64,000 nt of DNA, taken from GCA-2683825 sp965662355. Its GTDB lineage: Bacteria > Planctomycetota > UBA1135 > GCA-002686595. Below, piece after piece: positions 34,666 to 43,349 of the stretch. How positions within the stretch are numbered: the first letter of the stretch is position 1; each line of letters opens with the position of its first letter. The notes beneath the pieces were generated by a model, which ran no database searches, had not been told where the DNA came from, and was given only the letters and a program-made list of their open reading frames with translations. The position numbers and the translations under genes are program-made. Location: the NCBI GenBank assembly GCA_965662355.1, contig CBFIHP010000013.1, positions 103,960 through 167,959 on the forward strand, in the 5' to 3' direction.

Positions 34666-34891
34666 GGGCGTTTTTACGCGATTCAAAATGGAGCCAGCCC
34701 CCCCCCACCATCCCCCGTTTTCACGTCCTGACCGCCTTCGACACAGGCCGACCGGGTTCAAGCACACGGTTCAGCACGGGGCAGGCGATCAACGCCTCAG
34801 CCCTCTGCGCCTTCGGATGACGTGCCCGTAGCCGATCCCCGATGATCGACTTGTACCGGAAAAAGCTGTTCTCAAGCGTGCCTTGGCGATG
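34666..34891 (-). mobile_element. IS5-type transposase C-terminal remnant
   Basis: Codons 34891-34721 on the minus strand read HRQGTLENSFFRYKSIIGDR and then LRARHPKAQRAEALIACPVL followed by NRVLEPGRPVSKAVRT and a stop. This is the end of an IS5-family DDE transposase, with the conserved ENxxFRYKxIIG and VLNRMxxxGRP patterns. An in-frame stop lies just upstream and no further transposase homology is seen, so it is a dead fragment. The IS edge seems to be at 34666 (AGGGCGTTTTTACGCGATTC), matching 20103. Confidence 0.75.
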
Positions 34892-35038
34892 CTAGCCCAA
34901 TTTGCGCCCAGCCCTGCTGATAGAACGGCCGTAGACGAACGGGATTTCACTCGAAGCCCGGATCTCTGGAGTAACATTGCTCTCCTGGGAGCCCACAGTT
35001 CCGCCACCATGGCATCGTCGGGATGAACTTAGAACCAC

Positions 35039-36103
35039 ATGAACTTAGAACCACGGAAACTGTCGTTCGTCATCTGCACTCTCCTCCAAGCCTGCAGCAC
35101 TACAGGTGTGCAAGATCTCAGGAGCGAGTTCGATCCAGTCCCACCCGAAGATGCTCCGCCCATCAGGCTCCGCGACCAACTGCCCTTCGAGTCCTCGCCG
35201 ATAGAGACGGAGCTGCCCGTTGCTTTCGAGCACTCTTCGGTCGTTTCGAAAAGGCCCGACACTATCGAACGCCCGTGGGTCGGTCCGGCTATTGCTTTGG
35301 ACAGACTAGCGTTCTCGCGTATGCCCGAATCCCCCGAGGAAGAGGATCGTTGGTCTTCTTTCCTGCCCCTACTCGGCGACAAAGCACGCGAAAAAGGCTA
35401 CGAGTTGCCCTACCCCTTCGGTATCGGGGTGACAGCGCTTCATATCTCCCGTCCCACCGATGTCACGAGCGTGCGGGCAGGTACGAATAACAACCCGCTA
35501 CAGGAAATTAGTTTCCTTCAATTCGAGGCCCAGGCCAACGTAAGCACGATCATCGGTCGCTTCGACACCTGGATCCTGCCGCTTCTCAATGTATACCTGT
35601 TGGGCGGTTATATCTGGAATGAGTCCACGGTCTCGGTACTTGCCGATCTTCCCGGAGCGCCGGGAACGCCCGTGACCTTTCCAGGCAAACTCGAAGGCCC
35701 GATGTTCGGCGGCGGCGCCACCTTGGCTGGAGGCTACAAAAAGTTCTTTAGCACACTGGACGTAAACTTCACGCGTTCTCAGTTGGGCGCCTTGTCCGAG
35801 TTCGAGGCATTCCTCAGCACTATCCGCATGGGATACAGCACTTCGATCGGCGGATCCGATTTGCGATTCTGGACCGGCGCCACCCACTGGGATACGGCGC
35901 GGACGATCGAGGGCACGATCCCACTGTCGGGTCTACCTGGCGTCTCGAGCGTCAGCTTTGCGGTGGATCAGGAACCTGACGATCCCTGGACACTTATCCT
36001 CGGCTCTACCGTCACGGTCAGTAAGTCCTTCTGGCTCTTGTTCGAGCTCCAGGGCTGGGAAGACACCCGCGCGATCACGGCGGGCGCAGCCTTCCGTTTC
36101 TAA
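35039..36103 (+). CDS. putative outer-membrane lipoprotein, beta-barrel-like
   Basis: The 354-residue product has a short signal sequence with a possible lipobox (LLQAC). A proline-rich stretch of about 110 residues follows. From about residue 120 there are repeated alternating hydrophobic strands ending with an aromatic residue (ITAGAAFRF), as in outer-membrane barrels. I do not recognise the family. A 16-base duplication (ATGAACTTAGAACCAC at 35023 and 35039) gives two starts in different frames; only the second opens this frame. No Shine-Dalgarno sequence is obvious before it. Confidence 0.65.
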   Translation: MNLEPRKLSFVICTLLQACSTTGVQDLRSEFDPVPPEDAPPIRLRDQLPFESSPIETELPVAFEHSSVVSKRPDTIERPWVGPAIALDRLAFSRMPESPEEEDRWSSFLPLLGDKAREKGYELPYPFGIGVTALHISRPTDVTSVRAGTNNNPLQEISFLQFEAQANVSTIIGRFDTWILPLLNVYLLGGYIWNESTVSVLADLPGAPGTPVTFPGKLEGPMFGGGATLAGGYKKFFSTLDVNFTRSQLGALSEFEAFLSTIRMGYSTSIGGSDLRFWTGATHWDTARTIEGTIPLSGLPGVSSVSFAVDQEPDDPWTLILGSTVTVSKSFWLLFELQGWEDTRAITAGAAFRF

Positions 36104-36404
36104 CGACCGACGAGGGTAGTTTCCTAACGCATTGCTTCGGCCGGCCTGTATCGAAGCAAGTTCGAACATCAGGCTCGGCACAATGCAAGCAGACCTGCGC
36201 CCCTCGACGGACGCGATCAGGCTCGGTACGATCCGTGCAATAACGCCTCTGCGCTGAGCCAAGCTGTGCGGGGGTTGATCCACGCTGGAGGGCGCCTCCT
36301 CCTTGGCCTCGGCTCTGTGGCCATGGAGTGGGTAAACTCTGAACTCATGGCCCTGGATACGCCTGGCAATGCGTTTGAAAGGAAACCGAAGAGAGGGAGA
36401 CCCA
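36104..36404. other. gene-free stretch
   Basis: About 300 bases lie between two plus-strand genes. The short phrase ATCAGGCTCGG occurs twice (about 36169 and 36208). No gene, hairpin or element can be supported. Confidence 0.4.
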
Positions 36405-37979
36405 ATGACTAGAACAACCATTGAGGCGCTGAGTGGCATCGCCGCGCTTCTGGCATTCGCATCGTGCACGAGGACGATAGGACACCCTGTGGTATCCGGC
36501 ACTGCTGCCACTGACATCGCTGATGGTCAGTCTGTCGCCGAGTATCGCGCCTACGGCCTGAGTTCACCGGCGGTGGTGGAGACGCGCATGGGCACCCTAG
36601 AGTTCACGGAAGGAGGGTTTGCGGGCGGCTATCCGACCAATGCAACCGTAGAGGAGCTCTTCGACGAGATGGACTTTCAGCGCGGCACGCAGGCCTATCT
36701 TTGGGCGGTGCCGCTCGTGAGTTATGCCGAGTGGTTGCGTGCACACGAGGAGGTTTTTGGTGTGCAGGACGGACAGATAGTTCAGCAGAAGACTGCCTTG
36801 GCTAAGCAGGGGATTCTGACCGCGAACGCGACGACGCCCTACGCCATCGCGTTTGCCGACTTGTCGCGTACGGGGCCGCTTGTCGTGGAAGTGCCGGAAG
36901 GGCCTTCCGCTGGTGTGATCAACGACATGTGGCAGCGCGCTGTGATGGACTTTGGAGTGTCGGGCGCGGACGCCGGGAAGGGTGTCAAGTTCCTGGTCCT
37001 CGCGCCAGGGATGGACGCTCCATCGGACCTGAATGTGGATGAGTACACCGTTGTTAACAACTCCACCAACGTGGTGTTTCTTGGGATTCGAGCGCTGCAG
37101 CCCGATCCCGTGGCGGCGGATGCGATGCTGCAAGAGTTCAAGACCTATGCCTATGCGAAGCGCGCGAACCCGCCGATCTTGGGGATTATGGTGCTCGGCG
37201 ACGACGTGGCCTGGGGGCAATGGCAACCGCATGGAATGGCGTATTGGGAGAGCTTGAAGACGATCTTGGATCGGGAGGTGTTTCCTGAACGCGATCGATT
37301 CATGTTGGCCATGTTGGAGTCATTGGGGATTGAGAAGGGCAAGCCCTTTGAGCCGAATGAGCGCCAGCGCCGCATCCTGAAAGAGGCTGCTGTTGTGGGG
37401 GAGGCCATGGCGAAGGCCAACACGTTCACGGGCGGGAGATTTCCGAACGCGGAGCTCTACAAGGGGACGCATTGGGATCAGTTGATGGTCGTGGCCCACG
37501 ATGATCGTCAGGAGCACTTCGACCAGTTGTATCGCCGCGCCTCGTTCACCTGGGAAGCGGTGAGTCGTGGGAAGGCGTACTACCTCGAGAAGCCTGGGCT
37601 TGGTCAGCAGTACCGAACGGGGTACAAGGACCACGATGGCAATCCGTTAGTTGGTAGCAAGCACTACACGCTGACCATGCCTGCGAATCCGCCTGCGAAG
37701 ACGTTTTGGTCGATCGTTGTCTATGACGTAAACACGCGCACGTTGATCCTCAATGGGACGGGGATCGCTGCGGCGAGTTCAAGGACGGGTGTCGAAGTGG
37801 CCACGGATGAGTCGGTGACTCTGCACTTCAGTCCGGAATTGCCGGAAGGAGTTTCGAAGGCGAACTGGATCCAAACAAACGCTGGCGAAAGTTGGTTCGC
37901 GTACCTGCGCTTCTACGGACCGACTGAGGAGTACTTTGACGAGAGCTATCCCTTGCAGGACATCCAGTTGGTCAAGTAA
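36405..37979 (+). CDS. DUF1254/DUF1214 lipoprotein
   Basis: The 524-residue product starts at the ATG at 36405 behind GGGAG. It has a signal sequence with the lipobox FASC. The N-terminal half carries the DUF1254 pattern (QAYLWAVPLVSYAEW, TANATTPYAIAFADLSRTGP, GVINDMWQRAVMDFG). The C-terminal half carries the DUF1214 pattern (NPLVGSKHYTLTMPANPPAK, then FWSIVVYDVNTRT, ending with NWIQTNAGESWFAYLRFYGP). The paired family is widespread in bacteria but has no agreed biochemical role. It stands alone; a REP-like repeat follows it. Confidence 0.88.
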   Translation: MTRTTIEALSGIAALLAFASCTRTIGHPVVSGTAATDIADGQSVAEYRAYGLSSPAVVETRMGTLEFTEGGFAGGYPTNATVEELFDEMDFQRGTQAYLWAVPLVSYAEWLRAHEEVFGVQDGQIVQQKTALAKQGILTANATTPYAIAFADLSRTGPLVVEVPEGPSAGVINDMWQRAVMDFGVSGADAGKGVKFLVLAPGMDAPSDLNVDEYTVVNNSTNVVFLGIRALQPDPVAADAMLQEFKTYAYAKRANPPILGIMVLGDDVAWGQWQPHGMAYWESLKTILDREVFPERDRFMLAMLESLGIEKGKPFEPNERQRRILKEAAVVGEAMAKANTFTGGRFPNAELYKGTHWDQLMVVAHDDRQEHFDQLYRRASFTWEAVSRGKAYYLEKPGLGQQYRTGYKDHDGNPLVGSKHYTLTMPANPPAKTFWSIVVYDVNTRTLILNGTGIAAASSRTGVEVATDESVTLHFSPELPEGVSKANWIQTNAGESWFAYLRFYGPTEEYFDESYPLQDIQLVK

Positions 37980-38046
37980 GCGCTCGGTGCGAGTGCTGAC
38001 GCGCTTCGATTCCGATGCTGGCAGCCTGATCCATGAGCAAGGGGCC

Positions 38047-38110
38047 ACCAACCCGTCAGCTCGGTGCCTGGCTCCGTACCGCCGTATGGCTCCGTACCGC
38101 CGTACCGCAT
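38047..38110. repeat. REP-like repeat, copy 1
   Basis: The phrase CAGCTCGGTGCCTGGCTCCG, preceded by ACCAACCCGT, recurs at 61272-61305 and, inverted, at 61162. GGCTCCGTACCGCCGTA is repeated in tandem. It is of the GGTGCCTGG type, known from dispersed REP elements mobilised by RAYT transposases; none is encoded here. Confidence 0.6.
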
Positions 38111-38155
38111 GCTAGAATCCCGCAGTCAGATCCCACTACCTGAAAGGAAGTGTGC

Positions 38156-39643
38156 ATGCGTTGCTCGAGCTCGATTCTCCTCACGGGTCTCTCCGCTTGT
38201 CTCCTCTGTGCGGTCACCCCTTCGCTTCCGACACAGGAGTCCGGGAATGCGGAGGATGGTGAGCGCAGCGTTCTCTTCTGGCTGATCGACACCTGTCGTG
38301 CGGATCGGCTCAGCGTGTACGGCTACGAGCGGCCCACGACGCCCTTCCTCGAACGGCTGAGCGCTGAGGGAGTCACCTTCGAGCGCTGCTATTCCCAGGC
38401 ACCGTGGACCAAGCCGTCGATGTCGTCGATCATGACGTCGCTGTACCCGACGCGGCATGGTTCCACGGACATGTTCCGGCCCCTGCCCGACTCTTTCACC
38501 ACGTTCCCCGAACGCCTGCGCGAGGCGGGTTGGCACACCGTGGGCTTCTCGGCCAACCCGATGTTCGGCACGTTTACCAACCTGAAGCAGGGCTTCGCGG
38601 AGTTCAAGGACTCCTGGGAGATGATCGGCGGGAACTCCCCCATGGACTACGCCAGCGGATCGGCAGCCACCATCGCGGGTCACGCCACGAAGTGGCTCGA
38701 CGCCAACGACCGCTGGCCGTTCCTCCTCTACATGCACTCGATGGATCCCCACGAGTGGTATGCGCCGGCGGACGAGTTTAACAAGTGGGCCGATCCCGAG
38801 GTCGACGCCGCCTTCCGCAAGAACTGGGATCTGTTGATGGACACCCACGAGAACGTCGTGAATACGTGCACGCGCAAGACGTTCGAGGAGGCGGGCGTCG
38901 AGATCGAGCCCTTCGTCGGACACGCCTCGAATCTTTACGACGCCGACATCCTGGCCAACGACACGGCGATCGAGTCCTTCCTCGAGCGTCTGGGTGGCGA
39001 CGAGTTCATCGTCATCGTCACAGCGGATCACGGAACCGAGTTCTTCGACCATGGCGCAACGAGCCTGGGACACTCTCTCTACGAGGAGATGATCCACGTC
39101 CCATTGGTGATCTGGGCCCCGGGCCTTTTGCCCTCTGGTTTGCGTTTCTCCGAGCCCGTGCGCTCGGTGGATATCTACCCGACACTCTTCGAGCTACTCG
39201 ACAAGGACATCCCCGAGGACCTCGCCGGTAGCAGCTTGGTGCCCTGGATTCGTGAAAAGAAGGCGACGGAGCCGCGCATCGTCTTCTCGGACAACGTCGA
39301 GGAACGCTCGGCCGAACTCGTGGGCCAGGAGCCCAGCGCGGAGACCACGAACGGCGATTCCTACGCCGTGATCGCCTGGCCCTGGAAGCTGATCCTGAAC
39401 GAGAAACCGCGGCTCGGCCTGGTGGTCCCGCGCCACGAGTTGTTCAACCTGGTGCAAGATCCGCTCGAGAAGAAGAACCTTGCCGGGGCCCAGCCGGGTC
39501 TGGTCCGAGCGCTCGAGAACAAACTCCTCGCGCACATCGCCGAAGGCGGTGCCGTCCCGGTACCCAAAGGCGAAGCCCTCGGTGAAGTCGACCCAAAGGC
39601 GCTCGAGGCACTGCGCGCGCTAGGGTACGTGGGCGACGATTGA
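38156..39643 (+). CDS. sulfatase-fold enzyme with Thr in the nucleophile position
   Basis: The 495-residue secreted protein belongs to the alkaline phosphatase/sulfatase superfamily. Metal ligands are suggested by LIDTCRADRLSVYGY (residues about 44-57) and TADHGTEFFDHG. The nucleophile segment reads APWTKPSMSSIMTSLYPTRHG, with Thr85 where true sulfatases have Cys or Ser for formylglycine. Thr is the nucleophile in phosphoglycerol and phosphoethanolamine transferases of this fold, so transfer or hydrolysis of a phosphodiester is as likely as sulfate removal. The ATG at 38156 is seven bases after AGGA; a GTG two codons earlier is possible. The C-terminus ends ALRALGYVGDD, common in the family. 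Confidence 0.85.
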   Translation: MRCSSSILLTGLSACLLCAVTPSLPTQESGNAEDGERSVLFWLIDTCRADRLSVYGYERPTTPFLERLSAEGVTFERCYSQAPWTKPSMSSIMTSLYPTRHGSTDMFRPLPDSFTTFPERLREAGWHTVGFSANPMFGTFTNLKQGFAEFKDSWEMIGGNSPMDYASGSAATIAGHATKWLDANDRWPFLLYMHSMDPHEWYAPADEFNKWADPEVDAAFRKNWDLLMDTHENVVNTCTRKTFEEAGVEIEPFVGHASNLYDADILANDTAIESFLERLGGDEFIVIVTADHGTEFFDHGATSLGHSLYEEMIHVPLVIWAPGLLPSGLRFSEPVRSVDIYPTLFELLDKDIPEDLAGSSLVPWIREKKATEPRIVFSDNVEERSAELVGQEPSAETTNGDSYAVIAWPWKLILNEKPRLGLVVPRHELFNLVQDPLEKKNLAGAQPGLVRALENKLLAHIAEGGAVPVPKGEALGEVDPKALEALRALGYVGDD

Positions 39644-39878
39644 GCCAGCGCATCAAAGTCGTTTGGCTCTTCGACGAAACGCGATCGTGTCACTACATCG
39701 TCGAGTACGACATCGCCGATTGCCCTCCACATGGCCGAGCACGGCCTCGACGGGGTGCCGCCTGGCGTAGCACCATCGCAGGCACCCCGGTCCCAAACGG
39801 CACACGAAACCTCTTACTCGCCTTATACTCTCAACTCCAACGCATCATTTCCTTGTACCGCCACCTGCAGGCATGTCC

Positions 39879-42479
39879 ATGCAACAAACGATTGCCAGAC
39901 TGCTGGGAAGCATCTTTCTCACGCTCGTGTCCTGCGCCCTCCTTGTGCCCTCGATAGCAACCGCCCAGACCACCGGGGTTCTCGACGAGGTGGAAGAGAG
40001 GCCCGAGGGCCTCAGCAGCGCTGACTGGTCCAGTGTCCGCCAAGCGTACGAGGCCGGACGTCACGCGGCCCAGGCCGTCGAGGGCGGCTACCGGGCTCGC
40101 AATCCCGGCCAGCAATGGCGGACCCACTTCGACGGTCGCGGCTTTACAACGCGGCCCGATGTGGGCGCGTGGGCGTGGGGGCTCGAACTCGTCCGCTATG
40201 GCTTCGCGGGTAGGCAGCGCGGGGTGACAGGCCCGGCGCGGGTCAAGGCCGAAGGCCAGTGCGTAACCTACGACTGGGATGGCGGGCTCGAGGAGTGGTA
40301 CAAGAACGACGGTCGCGGCCTGGAGCATGGCTACACGCTCCACGAACGGCCGGAACGGGGAGCAGCGGCCGGAGAGCCAGATCCCTTGACCTTCACACTC
40401 ACGCTGCGCGGCGGGCTCTTGCCCCAGGTGCAGGAAGACGGGCGCGGCGTGCGCTTTCTCGACGAGGGCGGCGCGGTGCTGCTCACGTACTCGGGGCTGA
40501 CCGTGTTCGACGCCGACGGGGAGACTCTTCCCGCGCGCTTCGAGCGCGCCGCCGAAGGGCTGCTCTTGGCCGTGGACGAGCGCGGCGCCAGTTACCCGCT
40601 GACGATCGACCCCATCGCACAAAAGGCCTACCTCAAGGCCTCCAACACGGGTGCGGGTGACCACTTCGGCGAGTCGGTGGCGGTGTCGGGCGACACGGTC
40701 GTGGTCGGGGCGTTTGGCGAGTCCAGCGCCGCCACCGGCGTGAACGGCGACCAGAGCGACAACAGCGAACTAGGTGCCGGGGCGGTGTACGTGTTCGTGC
40801 GCAGCGCTGGGGGCTGGAGCCAGCAGGCCTACCTCAAGGCCTCCAACACCTACAGGGGTGACCATTTCGGCGACTCGGTGGCTGTATCGGGCGACACGGT
40901 CGTGGTCGGGGCGTCTGGAGAGGACAGCAGCGCCATCGGTGTGAACGGTGACCAGAAAGACGACAGCACCCTGTCTGCTGGCGCGGCGTACGTGTTCGTG
41001 CGCAGCGGCGAGAGCTGGAGCCAGCAGGCCTATCTCAAGGCCTCCAACACCGAAGCAATCGACGCTTTCGGCGAGTCGGTGGCCGTATCGGGCGACACGC
41101 TGGTGGTCGGAGCGATGGGAGAATCCAGCGACGCCGATGGTGTGGGCAGTGACCAGAGCGACAACAGTGCAGACGGCGCCGGCGCGGCGTACGTGTTCAC
41201 GCGTTTGGGCACGACCTGGAGCCAGCAGGCCTACCTGAAAGCCTCCAGCAGCGCTGTGTTTGACCGCTTCGGCTACTCGGTAGCCGTATCGGCTGACACG
41301 CTGGTGGTCGGGGCCTATGGCGAGGACAGCAACGCCACCGGTGTGAACGGAGACGAGAACAACGACGACTTCATGGACTCCGGCGCAGCCTACGTGTTCG
41401 TGCGCAACGACAGGATCTGGAGTCAGGAGGCCTATCTCAAGGCCTCCAACACCGGTCGGGAGGATGTGTTCGGCTTGTCGGTGGCGGTGTCGGGCGACAC
41501 GGTCGTGGTCGGGGCCTATCGTGAGAAGAGCAGCGCCACCGGCGTGAACGGCAACCAGAACGACAACAGCCTACCCTTCGCCGGCGCGGCGTATGTGTTC
41601 GTACGAAGGGTTTCGAGCCCGTGCATCGAGATCTGGTGCCAGGAGGCCTACCTCAAGGCCTCCAATACCGACTGTCTCGACCGCTTCGGCTACTCGGTAG
41701 CCATATCGGGCGACACGGTCGTGGTCGGGGCGGAATGCGAGGACAGTGACGCCACCGGCGTGAACGGCGACCAGGGCGACAGCATCGAAGGGCTAGGCTC
41801 TGGCGCGGCCTATGTGTTCGTGCGCGAGAATGAAACCTGGAGCCAACAGGCCTACCTCAAGGCCTCCAACACCGGACAAGTCGACGCCTTCGGCTGGTCG
41901 GTGGCCGTATCGGGCGACTTGGTGGTGGTCGGAGCGGAGGCAGAGGACAGCAACGCCACCGGCGTGAACGGCGACCAGGGCGACAACAGCGCCGAAACTG
42001 CTGGCGCGGCCTACGTCTTCGACCTCGACGCCTGCGCCCCGGCGCCCGCCACCGTTTTCCTGTTCAATGGCACCGCCATCAACCTCGACACCATGCTCGC
42101 CAGCGCCGTGCAGGTGGGAGGGGCCTGGACCGCGACCCTGACCCCGCAACCAGCGCGCGCGGCGGGTCCCTGGGTCATTCTATTGCGGTCGAACGACGCC
42201 GGCCTCGTGCTGGATGCGGGCCTCGCCTTGTTCGGCGTACCTGCGGGACTGTCCGAGCTCCTGGTCGGAGCCGGGTTCATGGCCAACTTCTTCCCCGCAC
42301 CCCACCTCGGGGGCGGTATTCCCGCATCCTTCAGCGTCGCCGTACCCGCGGCGTGCTCGCTGGTCGGCACGCCCTGGTTCGCCCAATCGCTCGTCATGGG
42401 CGACCTACCCCCAGGTGGCGGAGCGTTGGATCCCTGGTTCTCCTCCGCCGCTGGTGGAATCGTCGGAACCTCCCCGTAG
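39879..42479 (+). CDS. secreted FG-GAP-type propeller with shared C-terminal module
   Basis: The product is about 866 residues; the start may be ATG 39873 or 39879. A signal peptide ends near ATAQ. Residues about 30-250 are unlike the rest. Seven units of about 62-65 residues follow, each with QAYLKASNT, FGxSVAVSGDTVVVGA and GVNGDQ, and AAYVFVR: an FG-GAP-like seven-bladed propeller with possible calcium sites. The last 145 residues form a module also present in the next two secreted proteins (at 43350 and 45065). Protein binding at the cell surface is inferred from the fold. DNA identity between blades is high, consistent with recent repeat expansion or gene conversion. Confidence 0.85.
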   Translation: MQQTIARLLGSIFLTLVSCALLVPSIATAQTTGVLDEVEERPEGLSSADWSSVRQAYEAGRHAAQAVEGGYRARNPGQQWRTHFDGRGFTTRPDVGAWAWGLELVRYGFAGRQRGVTGPARVKAEGQCVTYDWDGGLEEWYKNDGRGLEHGYTLHERPERGAAAGEPDPLTFTLTLRGGLLPQVQEDGRGVRFLDEGGAVLLTYSGLTVFDADGETLPARFERAAEGLLLAVDERGASYPLTIDPIAQKAYLKASNTGAGDHFGESVAVSGDTVVVGAFGESSAATGVNGDQSDNSELGAGAVYVFVRSAGGWSQQAYLKASNTYRGDHFGDSVAVSGDTVVVGASGEDSSAIGVNGDQKDDSTLSAGAAYVFVRSGESWSQQAYLKASNTEAIDAFGESVAVSGDTLVVGAMGESSDADGVGSDQSDNSADGAGAAYVFTRLGTTWSQQAYLKASSSAVFDRFGYSVAVSADTLVVGAYGEDSNATGVNGDENNDDFMDSGAAYVFVRNDRIWSQEAYLKASNTGREDVFGLSVAVSGDTVVVGAYREKSSATGVNGNQNDNSLPFAGAAYVFVRRVSSPCIEIWCQEAYLKASNTDCLDRFGYSVAISGDTVVVGAECEDSDATGVNGDQGDSIEGLGSGAAYVFVRENETWSQQAYLKASNTGQVDAFGWSVAVSGDLVVVGAEAEDSNATGVNGDQGDNSAETAGAAYVFDLDACAPAPATVFLFNGTAINLDTMLASAVQVGGAWTATLTPQPARAAGPWVILLRSNDAGLVLDAGLALFGVPAGLSELLVGAGFMANFFPAPHLGGGIPASFSVAVPAACSLVGTPWFAQSLVMGDLPPGGGALDPWFSSAAGGIVGTSP

Positions 42480-42580
42480 GGCGAGGTGTTAGAAATCTTT
42501 GAAGAATGGCAAACCGCTGATGCGCGCTTTAGAGCTTGTCGCGTAGCTAAGATTTCATAGCGCAGCCCTCCGGCAAGAAC

Positions 42581-43006
42581 ATGCAGGATTCAAGTACTAC
42601 CTACCACGAGCAACAAAGTCTTCCCAGCTGGGTAACGATCCCCCTGGTGTCCCTTGCCGCCCTCGTATTTGCACTGGGAGGGGTAAACGCAGCGTCACTT
42701 GTCATTGCATCAGTGTTCCTACTCATTGGCTTTCTTTTCGGCGGCTTGACCACCAGAGTGGGCACAGACTCTTTGGACCTCGCGTTCGGAGTCGGAATCA
42801 TCAAGAAGTCCATCCCGCGCAAGAATATCGAGTCCGCTGAAGCTGTCAGGAATCGCTGGTGGTATGGATTTGGAATACGACTAACACCGCACGGTTGGAT
42901 GTGGAACATGAAGGGCTTGAGCGCTGTCGAGCTCACCTACAAGACCGGGAAGAAGTTCCGCGTCGGCACCACAGACCCAGAAGGCCTTCTGGCCGCACTT
43001 CGTTGA
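42581..43006 (+). CDS. small membrane protein with PH-like C-terminus
   Basis: The 141-residue product has two membrane segments (about 20-36 and 40-58). A soluble domain of about 80 residues follows, with SIPRKNIESAEAVRNRWWYG, and ends AVELTYKTGKKFRVGTTDPEG, a layout like bacterial PH-domain proteins of the cell membrane. I cannot assign a function. It sits between two secreted-protein genes on the same strand, and a 19-base repeat begins just after its stop. Confidence 0.65.
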   Translation: MQDSSTTYHEQQSLPSWVTIPLVSLAALVFALGGVNAASLVIASVFLLIGFLFGGLTTRVGTDSLDLAFGVGIIKKSIPRKNIESAEAVRNRWWYGFGIRLTPHGWMWNMKGLSAVELTYKTGKKFRVGTTDPEGLLAALR

Positions 43007-43009
43007 TTC

Positions 43010-43028
43010 GCGTTACCGAACCAGGTTT
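43010..43028 (+). repeat. 19-bp element end (solo)
   Basis: GCGTTACCGAACCAGGTTT is identical to the ends of the small element at 48232-48353 and to a minus-strand copy at 54539-54557. Here only one end is present. The rest of 43029-43349 holds the upstream region of the next gene and nothing else I can identify. Confidence 0.7.
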
Positions 43029-43349
43029 CTCGATCGAATTGATCGGCGCATTCCCGAGAGATTGATGCGGCCGTTCTTCGTGCTGGCGTCGGGTTCCCAG
43101 ATGGGTCCCAGATCGGCCGTACAAAGCACCCGGGCGTCCAGGAGCACCTGAGCCCCCCCTCCGGGGTGAAACGAACCTCGATGTCGGGGGGCTCGACTTC
43201 AAGGATTTCGACCAAGCGGCCGCAACTACCCATTTCCGGTACCCCAGCCGGCCCGGCTTCTCGCTTCGCATAACAAAGGCGAGTTCTTCTTCCCCCGCCG
43301 GCCAATCCCTGTGGCCCCCCCTGGCACGAAAGAGATCCGAATCACCGTC

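Noticed and set aside
43311..43349. GTG start for the paralogue at 43350
   Set aside because: It adds 13 residues ahead of a standard signal peptide and has no better ribosome site.
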